From the NCBI RefSeq assembly GCF_013407955.1, contig NZ_JACCBU010000001.1:4030001-4094000 (forward strand): DNA of 64,000 nucleotides, read 5' to 3'. The notes beneath the pieces were generated by a model. That model saw nothing but the letters and a program-made list of their open reading frames with translations, was not told the DNA's origin and made no database searches. Shown here piece by piece: positions 8,585-19,055 of this stretch (position 1 is the stretch's first letter; the number at the start of each line of letters is the position of its first letter). A program made the translations under genes and the position numbers. The stretch is from Microlunatus parietis. GTDB lineage: Bacteria > Actinomycetota > Actinomycetes > Propionibacteriales > Propionibacteriaceae.

Positions 8585-8740
8585 ATGTCACGCCTCGCGA
8601 AGGCTCTTCGAAGCCGCCGTGAGATCGTTCGGACCCGCCGCGAGATCACCCGCGCCATCAGCAACGCCGCCACTCCGGCGATGCGCGATGAGCTGATCAT
8701 GGTCGCGCAGCGTCACGGCGTCTTCAGCCCGCACCGCTGA
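8585..8740 (+). CDS. Small basic protein, 51 residues
   Basis: ATG 8585 has a good ribosome-binding site (GAAAGGA at 8572-8578). The product is rich in Arg and fully helical in appearance (SRREIVRTRREITRAISNAA, then MRDELIMVAQRHGVF). A possible -35/-10 pair lies at 8490-8495 and 8514-8519. A CGAAA...TTTCG inverted repeat sits at 8524-8541, and a strong intrinsic terminator follows the stop. A dedicated promoter-SD-terminator unit makes it a real gene. The function is unknown; it could bind nucleic acid or a ribosomal partner. Confidence 0.75.
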   Translation: MSRLAKALRSRREIVRTRREITRAISNAATPAMRDELIMVAQRHGVFSPHR

Positions 8741-8766
8741 TCGAACTTCCCTTCCTCCCCAGAAAG

Positions 8767-8800
8767 GGACTCCCGGCTCCGGCCGGGAGTCCTTTGTTTT
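8767..8800 (+). terminator. Intrinsic terminator of the small basic protein gene
   Basis: Perfect 11-bp stem (8767-8777 with 8782-8792, GGACTCCCGGC/GCCGGGAGTCC), four-base loop, then TTTGTTTT. The stem may also serve the convergent protease gene. Confidence 0.9.
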
Positions 8801-8809
8801 ACAGGCGAT

Positions 8810-9580
8810 TCAGCCGGCCAGTGCCATCAGCCGCTGAATCAGGCCCGGCAGTAGGAAGCTGATCCCGAGGACCAGTCCGGCGACGTTGGCGACCAGGAAC
8901 AGCAGCGACCAGGCCAGCGCCGGCAGCCGAGTCAGCCCGGCCAACTGGGCGGCGTCCGAACCGGCGGTCTGCGGATGGTTCCGGTGCCGGATCAGTTCGA
9001 TCACCGGCTTCGGCGCGGCGATCAGCAGAATCCAGGTGATCAAGTACGCGACCCCGGACTGGACCGTCGGCGGCGCGTACCAACTGATCGCCACCAGGCC
9101 GGCGCCGACTCCGAGAATCACCAGCAGCCCGTAGAAGTTCCGGATCTGCACCAGCAGTAGCGCGAGCAAGATCAACAACAGCCAGAGCAGGCCGACGCTG
9201 CGGCCGGCGGCGAGCAGCAGCGCCGCGCCGATGCCCACCACGGCCGGCCCGAGATAGCCGGCCGCGAGCATGATGATCATGCCCGGCCCGTCCGGCCTGC
9301 CGCTGGACAGCGTCACGCCGGACGTGTCCGAGTGCAGCCGGATGCCGTGCAGGCGGCGCCCGGTCAGCAGCGCCGCGACGCCGTGCGCGCCCTCGTGGGT
9401 GATCGTGATCAACAGCCGGGTGGCCGGCCAGACCGGCCGGAGCAGCACGGCCAGCGCGGCGATCGCGGCGATGACCAGGATCACCTCGCTCGGCGGCGCC
9501 GGCTGCACCGACACCGCCCGGTTGATGATCTCCCGCAACACCGTCCCGGCGGCCCGGGCGAACTCCTGCAGCGAATCCAA
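8810..9580 (-). CDS. M50-type integral membrane metalloprotease-like protein
   Basis: A 256-residue protein with about six membrane spans and the zinc motif HEGAH at residues 62-66 inside a hydrophobic segment. This is typical of M50B-like proteins found in actinobacteria; known M50 enzymes cleave substrates within the membrane. The apparent start is TTG at 9580, three bases after the dGTPase stop, so translation is probably coupled. The start choice is uncertain because no strong ribosome-binding site is visible. Confidence 0.75.
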   Translation of the reverse strand: MDSLQEFARAAGTVLREIINRAVSVQPAPPSEVILVIAAIAALAVLLRPVWPATRLLITITHEGAHGVAALLTGRRLHGIRLHSDTSGVTLSSGRPDGPGMIIMLAAGYLGPAVVGIGAALLLAAGRSVGLLWLLLILLALLLVQIRNFYGLLVILGVGAGLVAISWYAPPTVQSGVAYLITWILLIAAPKPVIELIRHRNHPQTAGSDAAQLAGLTRLPALAWSLLFLVANVAGLVLGISFLLPGLIQRLMALAG

Positions 9581-9583
9581 GGG

Positions 9584-11122
9584 TCAGACCGCCCCGCTCC
9601 ACAGGATGCTGTTGCCGCCGGAGAGCCGGGACGAGAACGCGACCGCCTGCTCGTCGGTCAGTCCGCTCACGTAGTCGATGATGCCGCGGCCCCGCCCCAT
9701 CCGGGCCAGCTCGCCGTCGCCGGTCCGCCCGCCCAGCCAGTCCGGGCGCTCCTCCGCCATCCTCCGGTACGCCAGCGTCGCCACCCGGACCAGATCGAGC
9801 AATCGCCGCGGCGCCCGGCCGGCGTCCAGCCGGTCCGACAGCCAGTCGTCCAGGGCGGCCACCAGCCGGGACAGGATCTCGGCCTGGCCGCGCTGGAACA
9901 TCGCGAGATCCGGCCGCTCCAGGATGAAGTAGGCGTGCACGAACTTGAGCACCTGGACCCGGTGCCAGGCCTCCGGGGTCGGCTCGACCCAGCCGGCCCT
10001 GATCTTCGGAGCCGGATCCAGCCGGGCGGCCGCGATGAACTCGTCGATCCAGCGCCCGGTGAAGCCCGAGATGGTCCGGTCTGCCGCCATCGACCCGTCG
10101 TACGGCCGGTCCAGCACCCCGTCGACGAACTCGTCGCCGACCCGGGCCACCGCCCCCGCGAAGAGCTCCTCGTCGAAGATCCAGCCGTCCCGGTCCCGCA
10201 ACCGGCGCCGCAGCCGCTCAAGTCCGGCGCCGGGCTTGCGGTCCAGTTGCTGCACGGCTTCGGATTCCAGGCCGGCCAGCGTCTTCCGGTCGGCCGCCCA
10301 GGCCCGGAACTCGGCCGACACGGGCGAGAACTGGAGCACTCCGGACCGGTGGAAATCCTCCAGGTCGTGCAGTGAGTAGGCGATGTCGTCGGCCAGATCC
10401 ATCACCGAACACTCGACGGTCTGCCGGCCCGGCCCGAGCATCGGAAAGGCGGCCCGCGCCGCGATCAACTCGGGCAGGTCGATCACGTACGCCGAGAACT
10501 TCGCCGACCCCGGACCGTCGATCCCGACCCGGGCCCCGCGCGGCGTCTCCGGCCAGCCGCTCGGATGCGGATCCGGTACGTCGAGCCGACCCCACGGATA
10601 CTTCAGCACGGCCGCCCGCACCGCCGCGGTCAGGTTCAGCCCCTCCTCGCCCGGGCCGCGGACCTCGAGCTCGGTGATGATCCGGTACGTCTGCGCGTTG
10701 CCCTCGAAGCCGTCGTGCAGGCCGAACCGCTGCCGGGCCAGCCGGTCCAGCACCCGCTCGCCCAGATGCCCGAACGGCGGATGGCCGAGATCGTGCGCAC
10801 TGGCCGCCGCCTGGACCACGACCTGATCCAGCCCGCCCAGCTCCCGCAGAAGTTCCGCCGGCTCGCTCCGGACCAGCCGCTCGGCCAGCGCCCGGGCGAC
10901 CGCGGTGACCTTGATCGTGTGGGTCAGCCGGTTGTGCACGACGCCCGCCGTCGCAGCCGAGGCGACCACCTGGGTCACCTCGGCCAGCCGGGAGAACGAC
11001 GGCGCGAAGCGGATCCGCTCTAGATCCGTCCGGTACGGCGACGTGCCCGTCGGCGCGCCGTCCCGGACGGGCTGCTCGGCCTGCTCGGCGCGCGCCCGGG
11101 CCTGCCGGCTGTCCGTACCCAT
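9584..11122 (-). CDS. dgt: dGTP triphosphohydrolase-like HD protein
   Basis: A 512-residue HD-domain phosphohydrolase of the dGTPase family, which splits dNTPs into the nucleoside and triphosphate. It has RIRFAPSFSRLAEVTQVV (family start), HNRLTHT (residues 63-69) and AHDLGHPPFGHLGE (109-122, the HD pair). DLADDIAYSLHDLED supplies the later metal Asp. A poorly conserved ~28-residue N-terminal extension is present. It is followed immediately by the M50 gene. In bacteria this family controls dNTP pools; a role in phage defence is known for some relatives but is not indicated here. Confidence 0.9.
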   Translation of the reverse strand: MGTDSRQARARAEQAEQPVRDGAPTGTSPYRTDLERIRFAPSFSRLAEVTQVVASAATAGVVHNRLTHTIKVTAVARALAERLVRSEPAELLRELGGLDQVVVQAAASAHDLGHPPFGHLGERVLDRLARQRFGLHDGFEGNAQTYRIITELEVRGPGEEGLNLTAAVRAAVLKYPWGRLDVPDPHPSGWPETPRGARVGIDGPGSAKFSAYVIDLPELIAARAAFPMLGPGRQTVECSVMDLADDIAYSLHDLEDFHRSGVLQFSPVSAEFRAWAADRKTLAGLESEAVQQLDRKPGAGLERLRRRLRDRDGWIFDEELFAGAVARVGDEFVDGVLDRPYDGSMAADRTISGFTGRWIDEFIAAARLDPAPKIRAGWVEPTPEAWHRVQVLKFVHAYFILERPDLAMFQRGQAEILSRLVAALDDWLSDRLDAGRAPRRLLDLVRVATLAYRRMAEERPDWLGGRTGDGELARMGRGRGIIDYVSGLTDEQAVAFSSRLSGGNSILWSGAV

Positions 11123-11179
11123 GATGGGGAATCTACTGGGACGCCGAACCCCGCAGCGCCAGCGGCCCGGATCGGATGG

Positions 11180-12589
11180 TCAGGCTCGCCGGCCGGCGAA
11201 CCCGAGGGCGGCGGTGACCAGCGCGAGCGCGGCCACAATGCCGATGAACAGGAAGGCCAGGTGGAACCCGGCCAACCCGGAACCGGCCACCAGCACGGTC
11301 GACACGGCGGCGACGCCGGCCGCACCGCCGACCTCGCGCATCGTCTCGACCAGCCCGGACGCCAGCCCCGAGTCCTTCTCGGAGACCCCGGCCAGCGCGC
11401 CGACCTGCAAGGCCGGAACACACAACCCGAAGCCGATTCCGGCGGCCAGGAACGACGGCAGCAGGTCGGTCCAGTAGCTGCCCGTCGCGGGCACCCGGCC
11501 CAGCCAGAACGCTCCGGCGGCGAACAGCCCGAGCCCGACGACGAGCAGCGGCCGGACCCCGACCAGGGCCGTCAGCCGGCCGCCGATCATGGCCACCGGG
11601 AAGATCGTCGCCGTGGTGGCCAGCCAGGCCAGGCCGGTCAGCTGCGGCGAGTAGCCGAGCACCTGCTGCATCAGCAGCGAGGCGATGAAGATGAACGACA
11701 GGAAGGCGCAGGTGGTCAGGAACGCCGCCGCGTTGGCCACCACGAGGGTCCGGTTCCGCCAGGTCGACGGCGGCACCAGCGGGTTGGCGCTGCGGCGTTC
11801 GATCCGTACGAAGACGATCAACAACGCCACGGCCGCGGCGGCCAGCGCCAGGGTCGACCAGGTCAGCCAGCCGTGACTGGCGCCGTGGTGCAGCGCGTAC
11901 ACGAGGAGCAGCAGGCCGCCGGTGACCGTCGTCGCGCCGGCCGTGTCGAGCCGGGCGGTCCGGCGGGTGACCCGGTCGGAGGCGAGGAAGACGGCGGCCA
12001 GCGTGATCATCAAGATCCCCGCCGGTACGTTGATCAAGAAGCCCCAGCGCCACCCCGGACCGCCGGTGAGCAGTCCGCTGGCCACCACCCCGACGGAGCC
12101 GGAGACGCCGCCGACGGCTCCGAAAATGCCGAGCGCGCGATTGCGCTCACGTCCCTCGGCGTAGCTGACCGCGAGCAGGGACAGCGCGGTCGGAGCGATC
12201 AGCGCGGCGCCGAAGCCTTGGACCGCCCGGGCCGCGATCAGCTGCCAGGCCTCGGCGGCGAGACCGGCCAGCAGCGATGAGACGGTGAAGACGGCGAGGC
12301 CCGCGATGAAGACCCGCTTCCGGCCCAACTGGTCGCCCAGCCGCCCGCCGAACAGCAGGAAGCCGCCGAGCAGCAGCCCGTAGGCGACGATCACCCACTG
12401 CACGGCGCCCTGGCCGACGCCGAGATCTCGCTGGATCGACGGCAGCGCGACGTTGACGATCGCCATGTCCAGGCCGACCATCGCGTCGGCCGCGCAGGCC
12501 AGCCCCAGCACGAGGCCGGCTGCGGCGCGCTTCGGCCTGGCCGTCGCGACGCTCGCGGCGGGTTCGGTCTGGATTGCGGTGCTGGACAT
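11180..12589 (-). CDS. MFS multidrug-type transporter, 14 spans (DHA2)
   Basis: A 469-residue proton-driven exporter of the EmrB/QacA group. It has DMAIVNVALPSIQRDL in span 1, the GGRLGDQLGRKRVF motif A after span 2 and the motif C-like glycine-rich span 5 (GAVGGVSGSVGVVASG). GGAATG 12589 is preceded by GGAGAA. There is no adjacent regulator: the next gene is divergent and belongs to a two-component operon about 280 bases away. The substrate cannot be predicted. Confidence 0.88.
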   Translation of the reverse strand: MSSTAIQTEPAASVATARPKRAAAGLVLGLACAADAMVGLDMAIVNVALPSIQRDLGVGQGAVQWVIVAYGLLLGGFLLFGGRLGDQLGRKRVFIAGLAVFTVSSLLAGLAAEAWQLIAARAVQGFGAALIAPTALSLLAVSYAEGRERNRALGIFGAVGGVSGSVGVVASGLLTGGPGWRWGFLINVPAGILMITLAAVFLASDRVTRRTARLDTAGATTVTGGLLLLVYALHHGASHGWLTWSTLALAAAAVALLIVFVRIERRSANPLVPPSTWRNRTLVVANAAAFLTTCAFLSFIFIASLLMQQVLGYSPQLTGLAWLATTATIFPVAMIGGRLTALVGVRPLLVVGLGLFAAGAFWLGRVPATGSYWTDLLPSFLAAGIGFGLCVPALQVGALAGVSEKDSGLASGLVETMREVGGAAGVAAVSTVLVAGSGLAGFHLAFLFIGIVAALALVTAALGFAGRRA

Positions 12590-12872
12590 CGGATTCTCCC
12601 TCCGTGAAGCCTTCTTTGCCCCACCGACGAAGGTCCCGGTCGCCAGATCGACACCGCCGCCGAGAAAGGCCGGGCGAATCCGCGAGCACGGCGGCGACTA
12701 CGTCGGGAAACGTAGTGACGGGCGGCGGGCCTGCGCCGGATGTTGAGCCGACGGCCGTTGCTCGACCGACGACAGCGGCGGCCCGCTCGGCGAGGATTTC
12801 GGAATGACAGAAGTCACTGGCCTGGCCGACCGGCCTCCGGGCAGGGTTGGCGTCAGCGAGGAGGGCGACGAG

Positions 12873-13409
12873 ATGGCGACCACGACGAAGAGCGCCGGGT
12901 CACCGATCCGGCTGCGGCTCAAGGCTCCGGTACGCAAGCTCGTGCTGTTGCTGCACATCATGTCCGCCGGGATCTGGATCGGGCTGGACGTGGCGATGGC
13001 CTTCGCGGTCTTCACCGGACTGACCACCGACGACCCGCAGCTGGCCGCGGCACTGTTCCAGGCTCTGGAGACGATCACCGTCATGCCGCTGCTCTGCGCC
13101 GGCCTGGTCTGCTTGATCACCGGCGTGCTCCTCGGCTGGGGTTCGCGGTACGGCATCGTCCGCTACTGGTGGGTGTTGATCAAGCTCGTGCTGAACCTGA
13201 TCTTGACCGCGCTGGTGCCGTTGTCGCTGATGAGCGGAGTGCAGGAGCTCGGCGCGTACGGGCGGTTGCTGGCCGCCGATCCGACCGCGACGGCGGACCT
13301 GAGCAACATCATCTACCCGCCGATCGTCTCGCCCACCGCGCTGACCATCGCGATGGTGCTGGCGGTCTTCAAGCCGTGGGGCCGGATCCGGAAGCGGCGC
13401 TCGGCGTGA
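12873..13409 (+). CDS. Four-span membrane protein linked to a two-component system
   Basis: From ATG 12873 (GGAGGG eight bases upstream) the product is 178 residues with four hydrophobic segments. The first is LVLLLHIMSAGIWIGLDVAM, resembling DUF2269/CopD-like integral membrane proteins that place a His in span 1. Its stop overlaps the kinase start by four bases (GTGA), so the three genes form one operon. It may be a sensory or target membrane partner of the kinase; that is inference from position. Confidence 0.75.
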   Translation: MATTTKSAGSPIRLRLKAPVRKLVLLLHIMSAGIWIGLDVAMAFAVFTGLTTDDPQLAAALFQALETITVMPLLCAGLVCLITGVLLGWGSRYGIVRYWWVLIKLVLNLILTALVPLSLMSGVQELGAYGRLLAADPTATADLSNIIYPPIVSPTALTIAMVLAVFKPWGRIRKRRSA

Positions 13410-14584
13410 TCAACGGAGCGGACCTGCGCTCACTGCCACGGCTGTTCTACCGGCACTGGTGGCAGGTGCTGACGCCGCTCAGCCTGATCATGCTCGGCTA
13501 TCCGATCCGGAACGCGGTCGAGGCCGGGCCGGCGCTGCCGACGTCCATGATCAGCTTCGCGGGTGCGGTGTTGTTCGCGGCCGGCTTCACGTACCTGATG
13601 TGCTGGCTGCGGCCCGCTCCGCTGCTGGTCGGCCCGCCGGCCGCGGCCGGCCTGTGGCTGCGCCGCGGCTTGATCATCGCTCTGGCCGTGCTGTTGATCA
13701 TGCTGGCCCAGGTCACCGGTCCGGCCTGGCTCTCGCTGTTCTTCCATGTCGGTATGGCCGTCGGGGTGATGCTGCCGGTCCGCGAGGCGTATCTCGGCGT
13801 GGCCGTGCTGGTCGTCGTCCTGCTCGTGCTGGGCTGGCCGTACGGGCTGTCGTTCCTGGGGTTGCCGGTCGGGTTGCTCGGCCTGTGGGGTGCCGCGACG
13901 ATCGGCCAGACCGCGAATCTGGCCGAGTTGATCATGGCCCGGCGACGGCTGGCCGAGCTGGCGGTGGCCGAGGAGCGGCTGCGGTTCGCCCGCGACCTGC
14001 ACGACCTGCTCGGCCACAGCCTCTCCTTGATCAGCCTGAAGACGGAGCTGGGCGAGCGGTTGATCGACGCCGATCCGGTACGGGCTCGCACGGAGATTGC
14101 CGACGCGCACGCGGTGGCCCGGCGCTCCCTGCGCGAGGTCCGCGAGGCGGTCGGCGGCTATCGCCGCCCGGTCCTCACCACCGAGCTCGACGGGGCCCGG
14201 GAACTGCTCGAATCGGCCGGCATCGAGACCGTGATCGATGATCAACTCGACGGCGACCCGATCCGGCACGACGCGGTGCTGGCCTGGGCCGTCCGGGAAG
14301 CGGTGACGAACGTGGTCCGGCACAGCGGCGCCGGTCGGTGCCGGATCGAGCTCCGGCGGTCCGGCCGGCTGATCTGCCTGGTCGTCGACGACGACGGCCG
14401 CGGGCCGGCCCGGACCCTGCCGAGCCAGGCCGGTCCGGGCAGTGGCCTGGCCGGACCGGGTAGCGGGCTGGCCGGGCTGGCGGAGCGGGTGCACCAAGCC
14501 GACGGCGCGACCCTGACCATCGAGGATCTCGGACCCGGCTTCCGGCTCCGGGTCACTGTGCCGGCCGAACCGGAGGTTCCATGA
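13406..14584 (+). CDS. Sensor histidine kinase, NarL/DesK type
   Basis: A 392-residue protein starting at GTG 13406. About six N-terminal membrane spans (residues 20-165) have almost no extracytoplasmic domain, suggesting sensing of the membrane itself. These are followed by a HisKA_3 dimerisation helix with ARDLHDLLGHSL (phospho-acceptor His199). The HATPase domain has REAVTNVVRHSG (N box) and VDDDGRGP (G1). A short internal duplication, GPGSGLA twice, lies in the ATP lid. It overlaps both neighbours by four bases (GTGA, ATGA), implying tight translational coupling. Confidence 0.92.
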   Translation: MINGADLRSLPRLFYRHWWQVLTPLSLIMLGYPIRNAVEAGPALPTSMISFAGAVLFAAGFTYLMCWLRPAPLLVGPPAAAGLWLRRGLIIALAVLLIMLAQVTGPAWLSLFFHVGMAVGVMLPVREAYLGVAVLVVVLLVLGWPYGLSFLGLPVGLLGLWGAATIGQTANLAELIMARRRLAELAVAEERLRFARDLHDLLGHSLSLISLKTELGERLIDADPVRARTEIADAHAVARRSLREVREAVGGYRRPVLTTELDGARELLESAGIETVIDDQLDGDPIRHDAVLAWAVREAVTNVVRHSGAGRCRIELRRSGRLICLVVDDDGRGPARTLPSQAGPGSGLAGPGSGLAGLAERVHQADGATLTIEDLGPGFRLRVTVPAEPEVP

Positions 14585-15189
14585 TCATCAAGGTGCTGAT
14601 CGCCGAGGACCAGGCGATGGTGCGCGGGGCGTTGTCCGCGCTGCTCTCGCTGGAGGGCGACATCGAGATCGTCGCGGAGGCGTCCCGCGGCGACGAGGTG
14701 CTGCCGGCCGCCCTGGCGGGCCGGCCGGATGTCGCGCTGCTGGACATCGAGATGCCCGGCACGGACGGGATCAGCGCGGCCGCCGAGTTGACCCGGCAGC
14801 TGCCCGGGACCAAGATCATCATGCTGACCACGTTCGGCCGGACCGGCTATCTGCGGCGGGCGATGGCGGCCGGCGCGGTCGGCTTCCTGCTCAAGGACGC
14901 GCCGGCGTCCGAGCTGGCCGAGGCGGTCCGGCAGGCCGCCGCGGGCGAGCGGGTGATCGACCCCGACCTCGCGATCACGGCGGTCCGCGACGGCGAGAAC
15001 CCCTTGACCGAAAGGGAACGGGACGTGCTCCGGGCTGCCTCCGACGGCGCCTCGATCAGCGCCGTCGCGGACCGGCTGCACCTGTCGCCGGGCACCGTAC
15101 GCAACTACCTGTCCAACGCGATCCGCAAGCTCGGCACCAGCAACCGGGTGGAGGCGGCCCGCCGTGCGGAGGTCAAGGGCTGGCTCTGA
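14581..15189 (+). CDS. Response regulator, NarL/LuxR type
   Basis: A 202-residue regulator. The receiver domain (1-120) has the acidic pocket IAEDQ, phospho-acceptor Asp55 in LLDIEMPG, the switch Thr in IIMLTTFG and Lys in FLLKDAP. The LuxR-type HTH (about 138-195) has LTERERDVLRAASDG and LSPGTVRNYLSNAIRKLG. Its ATG overlaps the kinase stop (ATGA). Its targets are not obvious; the likeliest nearby candidates are the MFS exporter or its own operon. Confidence 0.94.
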   Translation: MIIKVLIAEDQAMVRGALSALLSLEGDIEIVAEASRGDEVLPAALAGRPDVALLDIEMPGTDGISAAAELTRQLPGTKIIMLTTFGRTGYLRRAMAAGAVGFLLKDAPASELAEAVRQAAAGERVIDPDLAITAVRDGENPLTERERDVLRAASDGASISAVADRLHLSPGTVRNYLSNAIRKLGTSNRVEAARRAEVKGWL

Positions 15190-15225
15190 TCCCGGCCCGG
15201 ATCCGCCCCTGGCAGGATGGCCTCC

Positions 15226-16900
<1,675 letters not shown>

Positions 16901-16902
<2 letters not shown>

Positions 16903-16955
16903 CCAGTCACAAAAGCAGGCGTTTCTGCGGCGTGTCGCTGCAGAACTGACCGGTC
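16901..16955 (+). repeat. 55-bp intergenic palindromic repeat, family 1, copy 2
   Basis: Same length and orientation as copy 1 (4522). It begins inside the pgi stop codon (TGACCAGTC) and ends CTGACCGGTC. It differs from copy 1 at a handful of positions, mostly in the right half. Confidence 0.85.
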
Positions 16956-17473
16956 GATCAGAAGTTCGGTGGTCGGAAGGGTTATCGGTTCGGGTCGGCG
17001 GGAGTGCCATCGGTTCGGTTCGGGTTGACCCGAGTCGGCCGGGCAGGGCCTTGGCCTCGATCCGTGAATGGCCCGCCGACTGCGCGCCCCCCCATACCCG
17101 CTCGCTACGGCCCCTCGACCGGTGCCGGGCTCACTCCGAGCGGACCCAAATGGCTGTTCCGGGAATCCGTGCCCTTTGGGTCATCCACTCAATGTCCAGC
17201 CGATGCTCACCGCAACGGTGGCCGATCCACGGATTCTGTGGTTAGGGCCGGGAGGGCGGTCCGGTAAGGGAGCCGTGTAGGGCCGGGTCGTGTCATTCGG
17301 GCCCGGGAGTTCGGGTCGGGCCCTTCGGCCCGGGCCGGCGGGCTCGGAGTCCGAGTTCGGCCAGCACCCGCAACAGCAGTGGTACGGCCTCCGGTGCGCT
17401 GGATCGTCCCGGCTCGGGTCGCAGCGCGACCCGCGAGCCGGGGATCCACAGGGCGGGCCCGACCAGCCCTCGG
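16956..17473. other. Gene-free stretch with a hairpin
   Basis: No intact gene. An inverted repeat (GACCCAAATGGC at 17143-17154, GCCCTTTGGGTC at 17171-17182, 11 of 12 pairs) could form a hairpin. On the minus strand 17281-17473 encodes an open, protein-like stretch of about 55 codons (PALWIPGSRVALRPEPG, LLLRVLAELG) ending TGA, with no start. It may be the worn 3' end of a lost gene downstream of the Arg-rich protein gene. Confidence 0.5.
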
Positions 17474-18217
17474 TCAGTCGTCGGAATCGTCGTCCCGGTC
17501 GAGCTTCGGGCCCGTGGCGCGGAGCTTGTCGACCTCGGCCATGGCGTCGCGCAGTCCGGACAACCAGGACTCGGTGTGTTCGCCGACCAGCTTCACCGCC
17601 CAGGCCAGCGCCTCGGACCGGGACCGGGCGACGCCCGCGTCGACCAGGGTGTCCAGGACCTGCCGCTCGGGCTGCCGGAGCCGGGTCATCACCGGAACGG
17701 AGATGTGCGTGAACAGCGTGCGTACGTCCCCGAGTTCGGCGCCCCAGGACACCTTCCGCCGGTACCGGGCCTGAGCCTCGTCGGCGATCTGCATCCGGGT
17801 GCTGCGGGTGTCGGCGCGGAACCGGCTGATCCGGCCCTCCGCCGCCGCGGTGTCGTCGGTGGTGTCGTCGGGCAGCGTGCCGATGACGAGGATCTCCTCG
17901 CGGTCGACGCTGACCTCGACGTCGGAGAACCAGCCGTCGGGAAGTCGTCCCTCGAACCAGGCCTGAGCGTCGTCGGCCAGCGGCAGGTCAACGTTCTGCC
18001 AGCCGCCCGGGCGGCCGAAGCCACGTCCGCCACGACGTTCGTGGCGGCGACGTTCGCGGGGGTCGTCCTCGGTCCCCTCGGCGGTCGGATCTTCAGGTTC
18101 GCCGCGGCGGCGTCCCCGCCCGCGGCCTTCGCCGGCACCACGCCGGCGGTCGTCTCGTAGTCCGGGGCGCCCGCGGCGTTCCCGCGTGCCCTCGTCCCAT
18201 GGTGAGTGCCAGGTCAT
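17474..18217 (-). CDS. Conserved actinobacterial protein, Arg/Gly-rich N-terminus and RHH-like C-terminus
   Basis: A 247-residue protein from ATG 18217 (AAAGGAGAG upstream). Residues 1-75 are disordered and extremely basic (GRGRGRRRG, RERRRHERRGGRG), suggesting nucleic-acid contact. Residues 80-165 form a folded part (VDLPLADDAQAWFEGRLP, EVSVDREEILVIGTLP). Residues 180-212 (RQVLDTLVDAGVARSRSEAL) look like a ribbon-helix-helix motif. The tail is acidic. The function is not established; DNA binding is inference. Its promoter region contains a good sigma70-like pair, and a 23-bp perfect palindrome lies 80 bases upstream. Confidence 0.6.
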   Translation of the reverse strand: MTWHSPWDEGTRERRGRPGLRDDRRRGAGEGRGRGRRRGEPEDPTAEGTEDDPRERRRHERRGGRGFGRPGGWQNVDLPLADDAQAWFEGRLPDGWFSDVEVSVDREEILVIGTLPDDTTDDTAAAEGRISRFRADTRSTRMQIADEAQARYRRKVSWGAELGDVRTLFTHISVPVMTRLRQPERQVLDTLVDAGVARSRSEALAWAVKLVGEHTESWLSGLRDAMAEVDKLRATGPKLDRDDDSDD

Positions 18218-18247
18218 CTGACTCTCCTTTCGCGTTACTTGATTACA

Positions 18248-18275
18248 GCATTACACGCTTGCAGGCGCGCGTCAA
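18248..18275 (-). promoter_or_regulatory. Probable promoter of the Arg-rich protein gene
   Basis: On the minus strand, TTGACG (18275-18270), a 16-base spacer and TAATGC (18253-18248), about 31 bases before ATG 18217. The GTAAT element is repeated (TGTAATGCTGTAATC). Confidence 0.55.
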
Positions 18276-18297
18276 TCCTGGTAGGGGGGCCTCGTCG

Positions 18298-18320
18298 GTT
18301 TTTCACGTAACGTGAAAAAC
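18298..18320. promoter_or_regulatory. 23-bp perfect palindrome, operator-like
   Basis: GTTTTTCACGT-A-ACGTGAAAAAC: two perfect 11-base arms around one base, AT-rich in a GC-rich genome. It lies between the SanA-like gene end and the Arg-rich protein gene, upstream of the latter's promoter. There is no T-run geometry for a terminator. It is more likely a binding site for a dimeric regulator. Confidence 0.65.
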
Positions 18321-18379
18321 TGGCGCCTTACCAGAGATGCTTCTCGCGTAAAGCGCCAAGAAGGTTGGTGGAGTGGGAC

Positions 18380-19018
18380 TCAGGTGGCTGGTGTGGCGGG
18401 GTCGCGGCGGCTGATCAGGTCACCGGCCGCCTTCAGGTACGCGAGCTGTTCGCGCACGGAGCCGATCAGCCAGGGACGCCGGTGCCGGCGGACGGACCGG
18501 TCGCCGACGCCGTGGGCGACCAGCCCGAGGTGGCGGGCGATGCCGACCGCGCGGGCCAGGTGGTAGGTCTGAGTGACGATGATCAACTCGCGGCAGCCGT
18601 ACAAGGTCTTGGCGCGGAGGCACGAGTCGTAGGTGTCCAGCCCGGCCCGGTCGGCCATGATCACGTCCTCCGGGACACCGGCGTCGGTCAGGTAGTTGAT
18701 CATGGCGGCCGGCTCGTCGTACTCCGGGCGGAGGCCGTCGCCGGACACCAGCAGGCGCTCCACCTTGCCCAGTTCGAAGAGCCGCCGGCCGAGGTCCAGC
18801 CGGGCCGACAGGAACGAGGACGGGTGCCCGTCGGGGTGCACCTTGGCGCCGAGGATCATCGCGACCGGTGCCGCCGGTACGTCCTCGAGCGTGTGCACGT
18901 GGCCGACGGCGGCGCCGCGGACGTACCCGATCGAGGCGAGCAGTCCCAGCCCTCCCAACACCGCGCCGCCGGTCACGAGTCGGCCGAGGTTGTCGAGCAG
19001 GGGTGCCGGGCTGTTCAC
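18380..19018 (-). CDS. SanA/YdcF-like (DUF218) membrane-anchored protein
   Basis: From GTG 19018 the product is 212 residues: an N-terminal membrane anchor (VTGGAVLGGLGLLASIGYV), then the DUF218 fold with AMILGAKVHPDG, LLVSGDG, EPAAMINYLTDAGVP, TYDSCLRAKTLY and IIVTQTYHLARAVGIARHLG. Known relatives (SanA, ElyC, VanZ-unrelated) affect envelope integrity and undecaprenyl-phosphate metabolism. The frame is open far upstream, but the anchor defines the start. It diverges from nei2 with only 37 bases between. Confidence 0.85.
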   Translation of the reverse strand: MNSPAPLLDNLGRLVTGGAVLGGLGLLASIGYVRGAAVGHVHTLEDVPAAPVAMILGAKVHPDGHPSSFLSARLDLGRRLFELGKVERLLVSGDGLRPEYDEPAAMINYLTDAGVPEDVIMADRAGLDTYDSCLRAKTLYGCRELIIVTQTYHLARAVGIARHLGLVAHGVGDRSVRRHRRPWLIGSVREQLAYLKAAGDLISRRDPATPAT

Positions 19019-19055
19019 GCGTCCCACCCTAGGAGGGTGGGCCACAATGGGCGGC

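Noticed and set aside
9584-11122. dGTPase-M50 pair as an antiphage module
   Set aside because: Some dGTPases are defensive, but this one looks like the housekeeping type and the M50 partner is common; no other defence gene is nearby.
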